A stretch of 64,000 bases of DNA. Origin: CAYRFQ01 sp964423615 (lineage in GTDB: Bacteria; Planctomycetota; Planctomycetia; Gemmatales; Gemmataceae). Positions within the stretch are counted from its first letter, which is position 1, and each line of letters starts with the position of its first letter. The notes beneath the pieces were generated by a model that made no database searches, was not told where the DNA came from, and worked only from the letters and a program-made list of their open reading frames with translations. The stretch lies in NCBI GenBank assembly GCA_964423615.1, contig CAYRFQ010000016.1, forward strand, positions 1 through 64,000, given 5' to 3'. Position numbers and translations under genes: made by a program. Positions 53,101 through 61,273 of the stretch are shown here, in pieces.

Positions 53101-55910
53101 TTGGCTTCTCGGGACGCGCAGGGGCAACCATCGACGACTTCTCGGTGAACGACGCCTTTACACCACAGTTGGATCCTATCAGTAATCGTGTGATTGCCGA
53201 GGATTCTGGGGAACTGGTGATCACCTTGACTGGAATCGATGCAGGCGCCGCCACTGCCGGCGATATTACCCTGACGGCGACATCAAGCGATCTGAACTTG
53301 ATACCTGATCCCACCATCACTTACATCAGCCCCGAGACGACCGGAACACTGTCGTTCACTCCTGTCACCAATGCCAATGGTGCAGCAACCATCACTGTGA
53401 CAGTTGACAACGGTCTCCAGACCTTCGATCAAACCTTCGAAGTTTCTGTAACGGCAGTGAACGATGCTCCCACTGTTGACACCATCGCGGACATAACGAT
53501 CGACGAGGACGCAGGCGAACAGACGTTGGACCTGACGGGCCTCACTGCAGGGGGAGCCGATGAGTCGGAGACACTGAGTGTCTCAGCCACTTCGAGTGAC
53601 CCGAATTTGATCCCCGACCCAACTGTCACTTACACAAGTCCCAATACCACAGGAACGTTATCCTTCACTCCCGTTGAAAACGCCAACGGTGCGGCCACCA
53701 TCACTGTAGCCGTGAACGATGGTAGTGCGATCACAACGGAAGACTTCGTTGTCACTGTCAATGCCATCAACGACGCCCCAACGATAGCCGCAATACCGGA
53801 TCTGGGACTCAACGAGAACGCGGGCCAACAAACTATCAACTTGACGGGGATCACCCCGGGTGGAGACGACGAATCGGACACTCTTACTGTCACTGCCGTA
53901 TCGAGCGACACAAACTTCATCCCTGACCCAACCATCACTTACACAAGTCCCAATACCACAGGAACGCTGACGTTCACTCCAGCTGCCAATACCAAAGGGT
54001 CAGTCACCATCACTGTGACAGTTGACGATGGGGACCTGATGACGACGGAAGATTTTGTCGTCAACGTCAACGAGGCCCCAACGATCGATCCAGTACCCAA
54101 CCAGACGATCAATGAGGATACTGGAGAACAAATGGTGGACTTGACAGGCATCACTTCGGGGGCACCCGACGAGCTTGACACGCTCATCGTCACGGCCACC
54201 TCAAGTGACCCGGACTTGATCCCCGACCCGACCGTCACCTATACCAGTCCCAACACAACCGGAACGCTTGCCTACACTCCTGTCGCCGATGCCAACGGAA
54301 CAGCGACCATCACTGTCACTGTCGATGATGGAGTCCGGACTACCTCCGAAGACTTTGTTGTTACCGTCAACGCCATCAACGATGACCCGATGATCGACCC
54401 GATCCCCGACCTAACGATCGATGAGGACCCAGGTCAACAAACAGTCAACCTTACAGGCATTACAGCTGGTCCTCCCGACGAGTCGGCCACGCTCGTCGTG
54501 ACAGCGGTCTCGAGTGACACGGCCTTGATCCCCGATCCAACCGTCACCTACACCAGCCCCAACACCACAGGGACACTCACGTTTACACCTGTCGCTGATG
54601 CCAATGGAGCGGCAACCATCACAGTAACAGTCGACGATGGATTGCTCACAACGACCGAAGACTTCGTTGTTACCGTCAATGCCATCAACGACGCACCCAC
54701 AATTACTGCAATACCTGATTCGGTGATCGACGAGAACGCGGGCCTCCAATCGATCGATTTGATGGGCATCACCTCCGGCGCTGCCGACGAAGTAGACACC
54801 CTCGTCGTCACTGCGGTCTCGAGTGATCCAGACTTGCTCCCCGACCCGACCGTCACGTATAGTAGCCCTGACACAACCGGAACGCTGACGTTTACTCCCG
54901 CCGCCGACAGTAAAGGAGCGGCGACTATCACCGTGACGGTTGACGATGGAATGCTGACGACGACGGAAGATTTTGTCGTCACCATCAACGAAGCTCCAAC
55001 GATCGATGGATTGTCCGACTTGACGATCGACGAGGACGCAGGTGAACAAACGGTGGACCTGACAGGCGTTACCTCCGGGGCCAATGACGAAGCTGACACC
55101 CTGGTCATCACAGCTACATCCAGCGACCCGAACCTGATCCCCGACCCAACTGTGGCCTACACCACTCCCGACACGACTGGAACGTTGTCGTTTACTCCCC
55201 TCGCCAATGCCAACGGAGCTGCCACGATTACCGTCACGGTCGACGACGGGTTCCGGACGACGACGGATGACTTCGTTGTCACCGTCAATGCCATCAATGA
55301 CGCCCCAACGATCACCTCCCTGAATGATCGGACGGTGAATGAGGATGTCGCTCAACAAACGATCAACCTGACAGGAATCACCTCGGGAGCTGCCAACGAG
55401 TCTGACACGCTCATGGTCACGGCCACCTCGAGTGACCCCAATTTGATCCCCGACCCGACAGTCACTTACACCAGTCCTGATACGACCGGGACATTGTCGT
55501 TCGCTCCCCTCGCCGATGCCAACGGAGTGGCGACCATCACAGTTACTGTCGACGACGGCGGTACCACCACGACTGAAGACTTTGTTGTCACCGTCAATGC
55601 CATCAACGATCCTCCGACGCTCGACGCATTGGCTGACCTGATATTGACCGTCAATCCAGGACTCCAAATGCTAGACCTCACGGGGATATCCTCGGGAGCT
55701 GCCAACGAGGACGATACCCTGGTCATCACAGCCGTTTCGAGTGATACGAACTTGATCCCCGACCCGACCGTCACTTATACCAGTCCGGAACCGGTCGGAA
55801 CTTTGACATTCACTCCTGTCCTCGATGCCACAGGCACGGCCACTGTGACGGTGACCATCGATGACGGATTGACCAGCGTCGATCAGGAGTTCACCGTTAC
55901 GATCAGCTAA
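50190..55910 (+). CDS. Giant surface protein: beta-helix, LamG-like domains and nine cadherin-like repeats
   Basis: This 1906-residue protein starts at an ATG after GGAG. Residues 24-35 (NLEQLEDRVTPS) carry the planctomycete N-terminal motif. A right-handed beta-helix of the NosD type spans about residues 37-130 and 305-450 (NTIQEAIDAAVDGNTIHLASGDY; VNLFENYLHDNVVGIETQDV). A LamG-like domain is inserted into it (about 132-300), and three more copies of that domain follow to about 990. Residues about 993-1906 are nine cadherin-like repeats of 100-103 residues with TSSDPNLIPDPTVTYTSP and EDAGEQ motifs, probably calcium-binding. No C-terminal anchor is visible. Likely role: adhesion or cell-surface matrix. 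A terminator follows. Confidence 0.92.
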   Translation: MFRWRSLFYRPLPVFRSKVNALNLEQLEDRVTPSSLFVDPTNMTGIEDGSMDNPFNTIQEAIDAAVDGNTIHLASGDYLEDVVVDKQLTLSGANEGIDPQWVRGVETILTGNISVLESNVTINGLTLLNGSKVTSFQETFEVPDGSDIPDSLTVNSGTFGIQDGALVSMADDSQATVSSTTFSDFSVEADVALNGTGSAALLGRVVDSDNYYVAGIENDGTTVRAYIAANNNGVLTDLVRRAIVPSSGKLRFELSGDRLRLFLNETRLATAFDDTIASGAVGLEADDGVTIDNLVVREEGEAGLYFGANTNGLSVLNNIFTGEQDSAAIYSTSITENQDITVQNNDVSGWMTGIDLQNASGVNLFENYLHDNVVGIETQDVTTATVSGNLIEYHTGPGIFLGSNTTGIQINQNNFFGNVTGLEQTTPENVDAENNFWGSSSGPMISLNGGQGDFILEANAGSIDFIPFLTNPSLPFQDGFTNESKFAEIYNGELGSFAFEDEQVAGTVDSQNIAILSDDVVTDVIVQAQLSPAVDGSAGIVARYSAGGLNTYWAGIVRDGATTRAELWKRVNGAWSLLDGADIANESSTVRLTIIGDRLELLVDGNFITFVRDSSLAQGNSGFWLGNDSTLDDFLVSTDVTTNVTQGVVDDFNVGNGAKPQPFYLPESGNFVIEDGQLLARGAGSNIVDVVGVSASDAAVEARLDQQNTGSVGMLLRYSSGQNWYWAGIINDTDAGTTTAEIWARVNGVDSQLATIPINDQSGLWRFEAIGTTLSLLRDDAFVLGTTNDLLTAPGSVALSASNSGTIDDFLTEDPVRVIPDLTFSDSFAQIGGSQLSNQNYEVDAGQFVIFNEAALAQNSVNNLAVLRDFNEADTRVVADTTQNATGSVGLIARYADLFNYYWGGIVNNEGVFTAEIWRNVNGNFLQLGQENIAEPTGMLEFEVAGDNLALTLDDVELLVATDSLLTTGTVGFSGRAGATIDDFSVNDAFTPQLDPISNRVIAEDSGELVITLTGIDAGAATAGDITLTATSSDLNLIPDPTITYISPETTGTLSFTPVTNANGAATITVTVDNGLQTFDQTFEVSVTAVNDAPTVDTIADITIDEDAGEQTLDLTGLTAGGADESETLSVSATSSDPNLIPDPTVTYTSPNTTGTLSFTPVENANGAATITVAVNDGSAITTEDFVVTVNAINDAPTIAAIPDLGLNENAGQQTINLTGITPGGDDESDTLTVTAVSSDTNFIPDPTITYTSPNTTGTLTFTPAANTKGSVTITVTVDDGDLMTTEDFVVNVNEAPTIDPVPNQTINEDTGEQMVDLTGITSGAPDELDTLIVTATSSDPDLIPDPTVTYTSPNTTGTLAYTPVADANGTATITVTVDDGVRTTSEDFVVTVNAINDDPMIDPIPDLTIDEDPGQQTVNLTGITAGPPDESATLVVTAVSSDTALIPDPTVTYTSPNTTGTLTFTPVADANGAATITVTVDDGLLTTTEDFVVTVNAINDAPTITAIPDSVIDENAGLQSIDLMGITSGAADEVDTLVVTAVSSDPDLLPDPTVTYSSPDTTGTLTFTPAADSKGAATITVTVDDGMLTTTEDFVVTINEAPTIDGLSDLTIDEDAGEQTVDLTGVTSGANDEADTLVITATSSDPNLIPDPTVAYTTPDTTGTLSFTPLANANGAATITVTVDDGFRTTTDDFVVTVNAINDAPTITSLNDRTVNEDVAQQTINLTGITSGAANESDTLMVTATSSDPNLIPDPTVTYTSPDTTGTLSFAPLADANGVATITVTVDDGGTTTTEDFVVTVNAINDPPTLDALADLILTVNPGLQMLDLTGISSGAANEDDTLVITAVSSDTNLIPDPTVTYTSPEPVGTLTFTPVLDATGTATVTVTIDDGLTSVDQEFTVTIS
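53160..55907 (+). repeat. Nine coding repeats with a 918-bp super-period
   Basis: The conserved (N/D)LIPDP codon lies at 53298, 53607, 53916, 54216, 54525, 54834, 55134, 55443 and 55752. Spacings are 309, 309, 300, 309, 309, 300, 309 and 309. The short spacing follows repeats 3 and 6, where the linker NEAPTID replaces NAINDAPTI. Confidence 0.92.
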
Positions 55911-56055
55911 ACTGCCTCGAAGCAACGGCTCCAGACGGGAAACGTCACAGAAGGAATCGGTGGATTTCTCGTGTGGGTTTCTCGTCACTGATCGATCGGA
56001 GAGATTCATTCGGTCACGAAATGCCAAAGATTACGAGATGGAGGTCATAAACCAG

Positions 56056-56090
56056 AACGAGGCGTGGTCTCAATGAGACCACGCCTCGTT
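56056..56090 (+). terminator. Bidirectional terminator
   Basis: A perfect 16-bp stem (56056-56071 with 56075-56090) and 3-base loop is followed by TTTTG on the plus strand. On the minus strand the bases after the stem are TCTGG, so it mainly serves the giant surface-protein gene. It lies between that gene and the convergent cyclase gene. Confidence 0.88.
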
Positions 56091-56162
56091 TTGTTCACCA
56101 AGTGAAATTGATCTCAGTTATTGGGGTGCGGTGAGGGACAACTCTCTACCATTCGGCCCACG

Positions 56163-57212
56163 TCAAAGCGTCACAAGCTCGATCTCGAACAGCGTCGGCC
56201 ATTGTTTTCCGGTGACAAAAAGTCTGTCGTTGGTCCCGTCGTGAGCAATGCCGTTGAGAACCTTGTTGAAGTCCGTAATCCGAGAAGGACGGAGACCGCG
56301 TAAGTTCAAAATACCCGTGATCGATTGTGTTCTTGGATCGATTCGGAGAATGAAATCTTCCTGGAACACATTCGCGTAGATCTGCCCGTCTATGAACTCC
56401 AGTTCGTTCAATTCCCAAGCATGCCAGTACTGTGTGGGGAGATTTCGGAGCTGAATGTTTCCGACGATTTGGAACGTCTCGGGGTCGAGATATCGCAAGA
56501 TCATTGAGCCATCGCTCAGGATCAAGTTTTGCCCGTCGTGGGTCAGGCCCCAAGCTTCGCGGACTCCTCGCGGATACGATTCGATCGTTCGCAGGAGCCG
56601 GAATGTATTCTTGTCATAGACGAAAGCGAAAGGTGCCCGAGGATAGGTTTCGTACTCCGGGAGATAGCCCTGATGACGTGGAGTGTAAACTTGCGTTGGG
56701 TGAGCAACCCAGGTGAGTTGAATTATCTTGTCTTGCCAGATGGTCATGCCTTCGCCAAAGCAGTGGCTTGGCAAGTCATGTTCACGAACGGCTTGTCCCG
56801 TCTCAAGGTTAACTTTCCGGAGCTTGGACTCTCCATAGAGCCCAGTCCCTTCGTAGAGATGCCCTTCGTGGAAAACCAATCCTTGGGTGAAAGCTTCCTC
56901 GTCGTGCGGATACCGTTCGACGACTCTATAGGAGAGCAACTCGTGGTCTCCTTCCAAACTCGGAAACCCTTCCGGTATGTCGGAAGTTGCCTTTTCATTC
57001 CACCAGCTGGAACTCACTGCCACGCCCGCTAAGCCCGCTATACCGAGGGCTGCGAGAGACCACCCAAGCCAACGTCGGCGCGATATCCTTCGCGGCGCTA
57101 CCTCTGGTTGAAGTTGTTGCGAGGAGTTCGTTGTCAATGGCTGAGAAGCGAGCCGTTTCGTTCGTTTCTTCGAACTCGTTTTCGCCTTTTTTATGTTCGT
57201 TGATTTGCTCAT
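56163..57212 (-). CDS. Glutaminyl-peptide cyclotransferase (plant/bacterial type)
   Basis: This 349-residue protein converts N-terminal glutamine to pyroglutamate. Diagnostic stretches of the five-bladed propeller family are YPHDEEAFTQGLVFHEGHLYEGTGLYGES, CFGEGMTIWQDKIIQLTW, REAWGLTHDGQNLILSDGS, WELNELEFIDGQIYANVFQED and NKVLNGIAHDG. The N-terminus (residues 1-70) is Lys/Ser-rich with a twin-arginine-like RRISRRRWLGW before a hydrophobic segment, so it is exported or membrane-anchored. It lies 107 bases downstream of the four-gene coiled-coil module on the same strand and could be its last gene. Confidence 0.93.
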   Translation of the reverse strand: MSKSTNIKKAKTSSKKRTKRLASQPLTTNSSQQLQPEVAPRRISRRRWLGWSLAALGIAGLAGVAVSSSWWNEKATSDIPEGFPSLEGDHELLSYRVVERYPHDEEAFTQGLVFHEGHLYEGTGLYGESKLRKVNLETGQAVREHDLPSHCFGEGMTIWQDKIIQLTWVAHPTQVYTPRHQGYLPEYETYPRAPFAFVYDKNTFRLLRTIESYPRGVREAWGLTHDGQNLILSDGSMILRYLDPETFQIVGNIQLRNLPTQYWHAWELNELEFIDGQIYANVFQEDFILRIDPRTQSITGILNLRGLRPSRITDFNKVLNGIAHDGTNDRLFVTGKQWPTLFEIELVTL

Positions 57213-57318
57213 GAAGGAGAGGAAAGCCTCAAGACTTCGTATCCCTTATCGCTTCGCTCATAAACACCAACCAGCACAGAGTCGTGAGTTCGTTTGACGC
57301 CAGCACAACTGACACACC

Positions 57319-57636
57319 TCAAGGGCCACCGACAGCACCGCCCCCAACTGCTGCACCAGGAGGACCGCCTCCTTTGGCCCCAACTGCTCCCGCGCCAGGA
57401 ACACCTCCAGGAGCCCCACCAACCGGGGCCGTTTTTTTGGGATCACGGGGCCCATAAGGGTCTATCGTGACTTTGGGTGGTTTGGCCTGACCGTAGTCGT
57501 ATTTTTGGTAGTCCAAAAAGATCAGCACGCCCCCCCCAATCAAGGCGAGCAGAGAGATGCCCAACATTCCAGTGTAGGCATCGGTTTTTGACTGTGGTTT
57601 ATTGCTCTTGGAAGACGATTTCTTTTTTCGTGCCAT
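57319..57636 (-). CDS. Small single-span membrane protein with Gly/Pro-rich tail
   Basis: This 105-residue protein is not recognised. A Lys/Ser-rich N-terminus (ARKKKSSSKSNK) is followed by one membrane segment (about residues 24-42, MLGISLLALIGGGVLIFL) and then a tail of Gly/Pro/Ala/Val repeats (about 70-105). The positive-inside rule puts the tail outside the cytoplasm. The ATG follows GGGAGA. It is the last of four consecutive minus-strand genes encoding small N-anchored proteins and follows the 308-residue coiled-coil gene by 99 bases. Confidence 0.7.
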   Translation of the reverse strand: MARKKKSSSKSNKPQSKTDAYTGMLGISLLALIGGGVLIFLDYQKYDYGQAKPPKVTIDPYGPRDPKKTAPVGGAPGGVPGAGAVGAKGGGPPGAAVGGGAVGGP

Positions 57637-57735
57637 GAGTCATTTCTCCCAACATGTTATTTGTGTTTGCCCGGCGGCCCACAGGCTGGTTCGCGCTACT
57701 TTTCCTGGGAGCACACAAAAGGTCACAAATTTACC

Positions 57736-58662
57736 TCATGGGTTTAGGTTCGACGTGACGAAGTCGCCCACTTTCACCGAAGGTGACCGTCCGTTGCTCC
57801 GTGGAAGCATTTTTCCTGCGGCCACGTGGGCCTTCAGAGCTGTTATTTCGAGCTCCCCAATATACCGTACTTGACTACCGACTTTGTCGGTTCGGTAAAC
57901 ATAGAGCGTGTTCCCTTTGGCCAGGTTATCGTCACTGCCCAGATCGACCAGGGCATACGTACTATAACTGCCTGGTCCGACTTGCGTGACTTTGCCCTCA
58001 AGAAACGCTTTCGGCGGGTTCGACCGTCCACCTCGGACGATCTCGATCGCAGGAGATTGTGGCGTCCCCGGTCTCGCTCCGGGAAGCTTCGCTTTCGCGA
58101 TTTCCGTCTCGTAGTCAGCGAGTTTCGCCGTTAATTCTCCGACGCGTCGTAGCAACTCGCGTTGACGGTCAAGGGCAGCGTTCATTGCGGCTTCGGCCTC
58201 CTGAACTTTGCTCCGTTCTTTGTCCAGAAGGCCCCCCAAATCCTTGATCTGATTATTTTTCTTGGCAAGCTCCGTTTGGTGATCCTGAACAAGGGTGAGA
58301 GAACCAGCGGCTTGCTGTTCCGCCGAAGTCTTCCCAAGAGCGGCGTTCCGGATGGTTGCCTGGGTTTTCTTATTTTCGGCCTCAAGGCTGTTACGTTTGT
58401 CCAGGCCGTCTGCCTGAACTTTGCTCAGTTTCTGTTCAAGATCCTTGATGGTGGCCTGTTGGATTTGGAGATCACGGACATGTTTATTCCGTTCTTTGAT
58501 CGCGACTGCGTGGTTTTGCTTTGCGATCTCGACAGACTGTTTGAGCGTTTCGTAGGCATCCTTCCAGTTTTTACGCGTGGCAAAATCCACGACTAGAAAT
58601 CCCCCGACGAAAAGGGCGAACAGCAAGTTGAGAATGACTAAGATTCGGCCCATCGTATTCAT
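57736..58662 (-). CDS. N-anchored coiled-coil protein with a C-terminal beta domain
   Basis: This 308-residue protein has one membrane segment at the N-terminus (RILVILNLLFALFVGGFLVV), then about 160 residues of coiled coil (WKDAYETLKQSVEIAKQN to LADYETEIAKAK). A short Pro/Gly linker leads to an 85-residue beta domain (LEGKVTQVGPGSYSTYALVD; GNTLYVYR; YIGELEITALKAHVAAGKML; VKVGDFVTSN). That last domain has the look of an MreC-like periplasmic beta barrel, and the order anchor, coil, barrel is also that of MreC; the similarity is inferred by eye. Start at 58662 or three codons later. It is part of the module at 57319-61273. Confidence 0.78.
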   Translation of the reverse strand: MNTMGRILVILNLLFALFVGGFLVVDFATRKNWKDAYETLKQSVEIAKQNHAVAIKERNKHVRDLQIQQATIKDLEQKLSKVQADGLDKRNSLEAENKKTQATIRNAALGKTSAEQQAAGSLTLVQDHQTELAKKNNQIKDLGGLLDKERSKVQEAEAAMNAALDRQRELLRRVGELTAKLADYETEIAKAKLPGARPGTPQSPAIEIVRGGRSNPPKAFLEGKVTQVGPGSYSTYALVDLGSDDNLAKGNTLYVYRTDKVGSQVRYIGELEITALKAHVAAGKMLPRSNGRSPSVKVGDFVTSNLNP

Positions 58663-58882
58663 GGCACATGCCCTCGTCTAGCATCCATTGGCGTGAGATC
58701 CAGCCAGCTCGGATACGTCCCCCGTTCGCACAAGCGGCATCGGTGTCCGCTGTGTGATTTACCCCGGTTGCACACCGAAGTCGTAGCGCGATTTCCTCGA
58801 ATGATTTGAGGGGTGGGATATACCCGACCTCGTCACAGAATGTCAACTCCAGTTTATCTGAGAAAATGCAGAAGATCTCTTC

Positions 58883-59704
58883 TTACTTTTTCAGAGTTCT
58901 CCTTTTCGCCAACGCTTGCTTGAGTTCTTGCAATCGATCCATCAGCGAAAATTGCCTCTCCTCGAGTTGGAGAGCACCATAACTTTCTTTGACCCACAAC
59001 TTGTCGATTGACCGTTTTTCCGCCCGCAAGCGTTCTTGGTTTTCGATCTCGGCTTGAATCAAGTCCAGGATCCCAGGAGACAACGGAGGACCGCCTTTGG
59101 GGTCGGGAACTCGCTTGCGTTGGTCGATGATGAAGTTTTGACGATCCAACCACTCGTTGTGTTCCTTCACGTAGCGTTCGTGTTCTTCTCGGAGGTCGGC
59201 AAACCGCTTGAGGTACTGCTTGTACGACTTGTCCAGTGTCATTGTCTTTGCCAAACCAGTCTTCGCAGCCACTGTATAAGTTACAGGTTGATTTTCGAGA
59301 ACGGGTCGGCCCGCAACGTCTGTTTGGTAGTAGCGGCCTGCCGAATTCAAGCTAGCAAGTGTTTTGACTCGATTGATTTTGATCGTATTGGCCGGTGAGG
59401 AATCCATCTCGGTTATCTTTTGGACATACCAAATGTAGTTGGCCGCCCTATCCATTTCTCTTTGCTGCAGCCCGGATTTTGCTTTCTGCAGTTTGTCGAA
59501 GGCTTGGTACTTCCATTCGATGGCCTTGTTGACTGCAGCGATACGTTTATCTACTTCTGAGGCGACTGCCCCGCTCACTTCCTCTTTGGGTAAAGTCCCC
59601 CCGAGGTCCGGACTGATGAGGAAAAGAGCAACGGTCACCCCAACGAACAGCATGCTGAAAGCCACGTTGAGCAGGATCAGTATTTTTCCCAAGAAATTGA
59701 ACAT
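58883..59704 (-). CDS. N-anchored alpha-helical protein, module partner
   Basis: This 273-residue protein is not recognised. The N-terminus has a single membrane segment (FLGKILILLNVAFSMLFVGVTVALFLI) closely similar in style to that of the 308-residue protein (RILVILNLLFALFVGG). The rest is mostly helical, with heptad-like stretches near residues 35-85 and 165-270 and a short beta-like interlude (YYQTDVAGRPVLENQPVTYTV). Its ATG lies 6 bases past the stop of the 520-residue gene, with GGAAAG before it, so the two are translated from one message. Function unknown; a scaffold or structural envelope role is inferred. Confidence 0.78.
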   Translation of the reverse strand: MFNFLGKILILLNVAFSMLFVGVTVALFLISPDLGGTLPKEEVSGAVASEVDKRIAAVNKAIEWKYQAFDKLQKAKSGLQQREMDRAANYIWYVQKITEMDSSPANTIKINRVKTLASLNSAGRYYQTDVAGRPVLENQPVTYTVAAKTGLAKTMTLDKSYKQYLKRFADLREEHERYVKEHNEWLDRQNFIIDQRKRVPDPKGGPPLSPGILDLIQAEIENQERLRAEKRSIDKLWVKESYGALQLEERQFSLMDRLQELKQALAKRRTLKK

Positions 59705-59710
59705 GATTTC

Positions 59711-61273
59711 TTACTTTCCAAGAAGTTGCTTCTCGAAGATGGTAATTGTTCGAAGGAGTTCCTGGTTTTTTTCCGCCGCTTCGGCACGCCTTTTCTGAGC
59801 CGCAAACAATTCGTTGTGAGTTTTGCTCAACGTCGTTACAAGCTGCTGGGTTGCCCGACGTTCTTTGACGAGTTGCTCGATTTCTTTCGTAAACTGTGGG
59901 ACATGCGTTTGGATGAACAGGTTTTTGGCTCTCGCACGGGCTGCATCAGCTCGTTTGGCATCCAGTTCCCGACTGTAAATCTTCGGGAGCATGAGGATCA
60001 TCTCCTCAATGCGATTTTTGTGGGTCTCTACAAAATGGTCGGCGTCTTTGCGAACGAAATATTCCTGGTCTTCGGCTTCCTGGTTAATGACCTCAGCCAG
60101 GGCATTCAGACCGCCGGTAAACAATCGCAGGCCAAGAATCAATTCGGTACGCTTGATGGCATCCTGGCCGAAAACCGGAGGCCCTCCCGGACTGATCGTC
60201 AGGTCGCTGAGGCAGACGAGCAAGAACGCTATGCTGTATCGCTTTTCGAAAGAGTCTCGTTTGACGGGTAGGACCTTCCCCTGTTGGCCAAGGGCTTCAC
60301 CGAAACGCAAAGTGACAAGCTCTTCGAGGTTTTGGAGTGGGACTTTTTTCGGATCGGCGCTGAAGAACAGGGCATCACTCATCTTCCGCGAGAGCTTCTT
60401 TTGTTCGTCCGATAACGAAAGGAAGTCCGCTTCCTTGCCAGCGGCTGGGCCTCCTGGTGCTTTGCCGCCATCTGGTAATACGATCGTCCACGGACGGAAG
60501 GCTTGTTGACGTCGAAGAAACCGCACGTAGACCCGACGTTTGAGGGCTTCTTCGAGCATGGTGTCCAGCGTTGCTTCGGCGGCTTTGGCCTTTTCCCGCT
60601 GTTCCCACACTGTGTAGAAGTCTTCGACTTTGGTTGCCCCAGGCTTGAGGGGCGTACTGGGGTAAGTGTGGATCAAAGGTCGGATAGTCGCCAGAGGGAA
60701 GAGGCACTCCTCGAGCAGTTTCAGCTTGGCCGCTTGTGGGTTGGCGGCTTTCTTCGTTTGTTGGATTTCATTCTGAACGCCTGTACTGACGGACTCAAAA
60801 AAGATACCTTGGAGTCGGCGAACCTCTTCTTCCAAAGTCTTCACTGGTCCATCGGTGAATTGGGCGTTTGCAAACAACTTCTTCAAATAATCCTCCGGAA
60901 AAGCCTCCGGACGCACAGTTGGATTCAAAGTCCCCTCAAAACTTTGAAACGCGCTTTTGGGACTCTTACCCGTACGACGCTGAGTAAAGGCGTTTTTCAA
61001 TTCTTCGCTGGTAAGGGATACTTGCGGATCGGTCAGCTGGGATGCACTGGGCTGGTCTTTTTCTTCGTCCAACGGAAGCCCGGCAAGGCGGATGTCGAGG
61101 TCGAAAATCAATTTCGTAAACTGGTGGCGTCTTTGGTAATTGAGCAGGATCAGGAAAGTGAACACAACAGCCATCACGATGTTCAAACCGAACAACAAAT
61201 AGTTGATCGAACTCATGGGTTGCGTTTTAGTCTTTTCCTGTACATCGTCTTCGAAATCGGCATCCATAGACAT
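59711..61273 (-). CDS. N-anchored helical protein, first gene of the coiled-coil module
   Basis: This 520-residue protein is not recognised. An acidic start (MSMDADFEDDVQ) is followed by one membrane segment at about residues 22-43 (SINYLLFGLNIVMAVVFTFLIL). Long helical regions follow, one with a TLEEEVRRLQGIFFESV stretch, a Pro/Gly-rich break near 275-285 (PDGGKAPGGPAAG), and a C-terminal coiled coil (about 440-520, KEIEQLVKERRATQQLVTTL). The ATG follows CAAGGGGAA. It leads the operon: the next start is 6 bases after its stop. No enzyme motif is seen. Confidence 0.78.
   Translation of the reverse strand: MSMDADFEDDVQEKTKTQPMSSINYLLFGLNIVMAVVFTFLILLNYQRRHQFTKLIFDLDIRLAGLPLDEEKDQPSASQLTDPQVSLTSEELKNAFTQRRTGKSPKSAFQSFEGTLNPTVRPEAFPEDYLKKLFANAQFTDGPVKTLEEEVRRLQGIFFESVSTGVQNEIQQTKKAANPQAAKLKLLEECLFPLATIRPLIHTYPSTPLKPGATKVEDFYTVWEQREKAKAAEATLDTMLEEALKRRVYVRFLRRQQAFRPWTIVLPDGGKAPGGPAAGKEADFLSLSDEQKKLSRKMSDALFFSADPKKVPLQNLEELVTLRFGEALGQQGKVLPVKRDSFEKRYSIAFLLVCLSDLTISPGGPPVFGQDAIKRTELILGLRLFTGGLNALAEVINQEAEDQEYFVRKDADHFVETHKNRIEEMILMLPKIYSRELDAKRADAARARAKNLFIQTHVPQFTKEIEQLVKERRATQQLVTTLSKTHNELFAAQKRRAEAAEKNQELLRTITIFEKQLLGK

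Noticed and set aside
54411..55667. Minus-strand open frame of 418 codons opposite the cadherin-like repeats
   Set aside because: It repeats with the same period as the coding strand and is a shadow of the repeat array.
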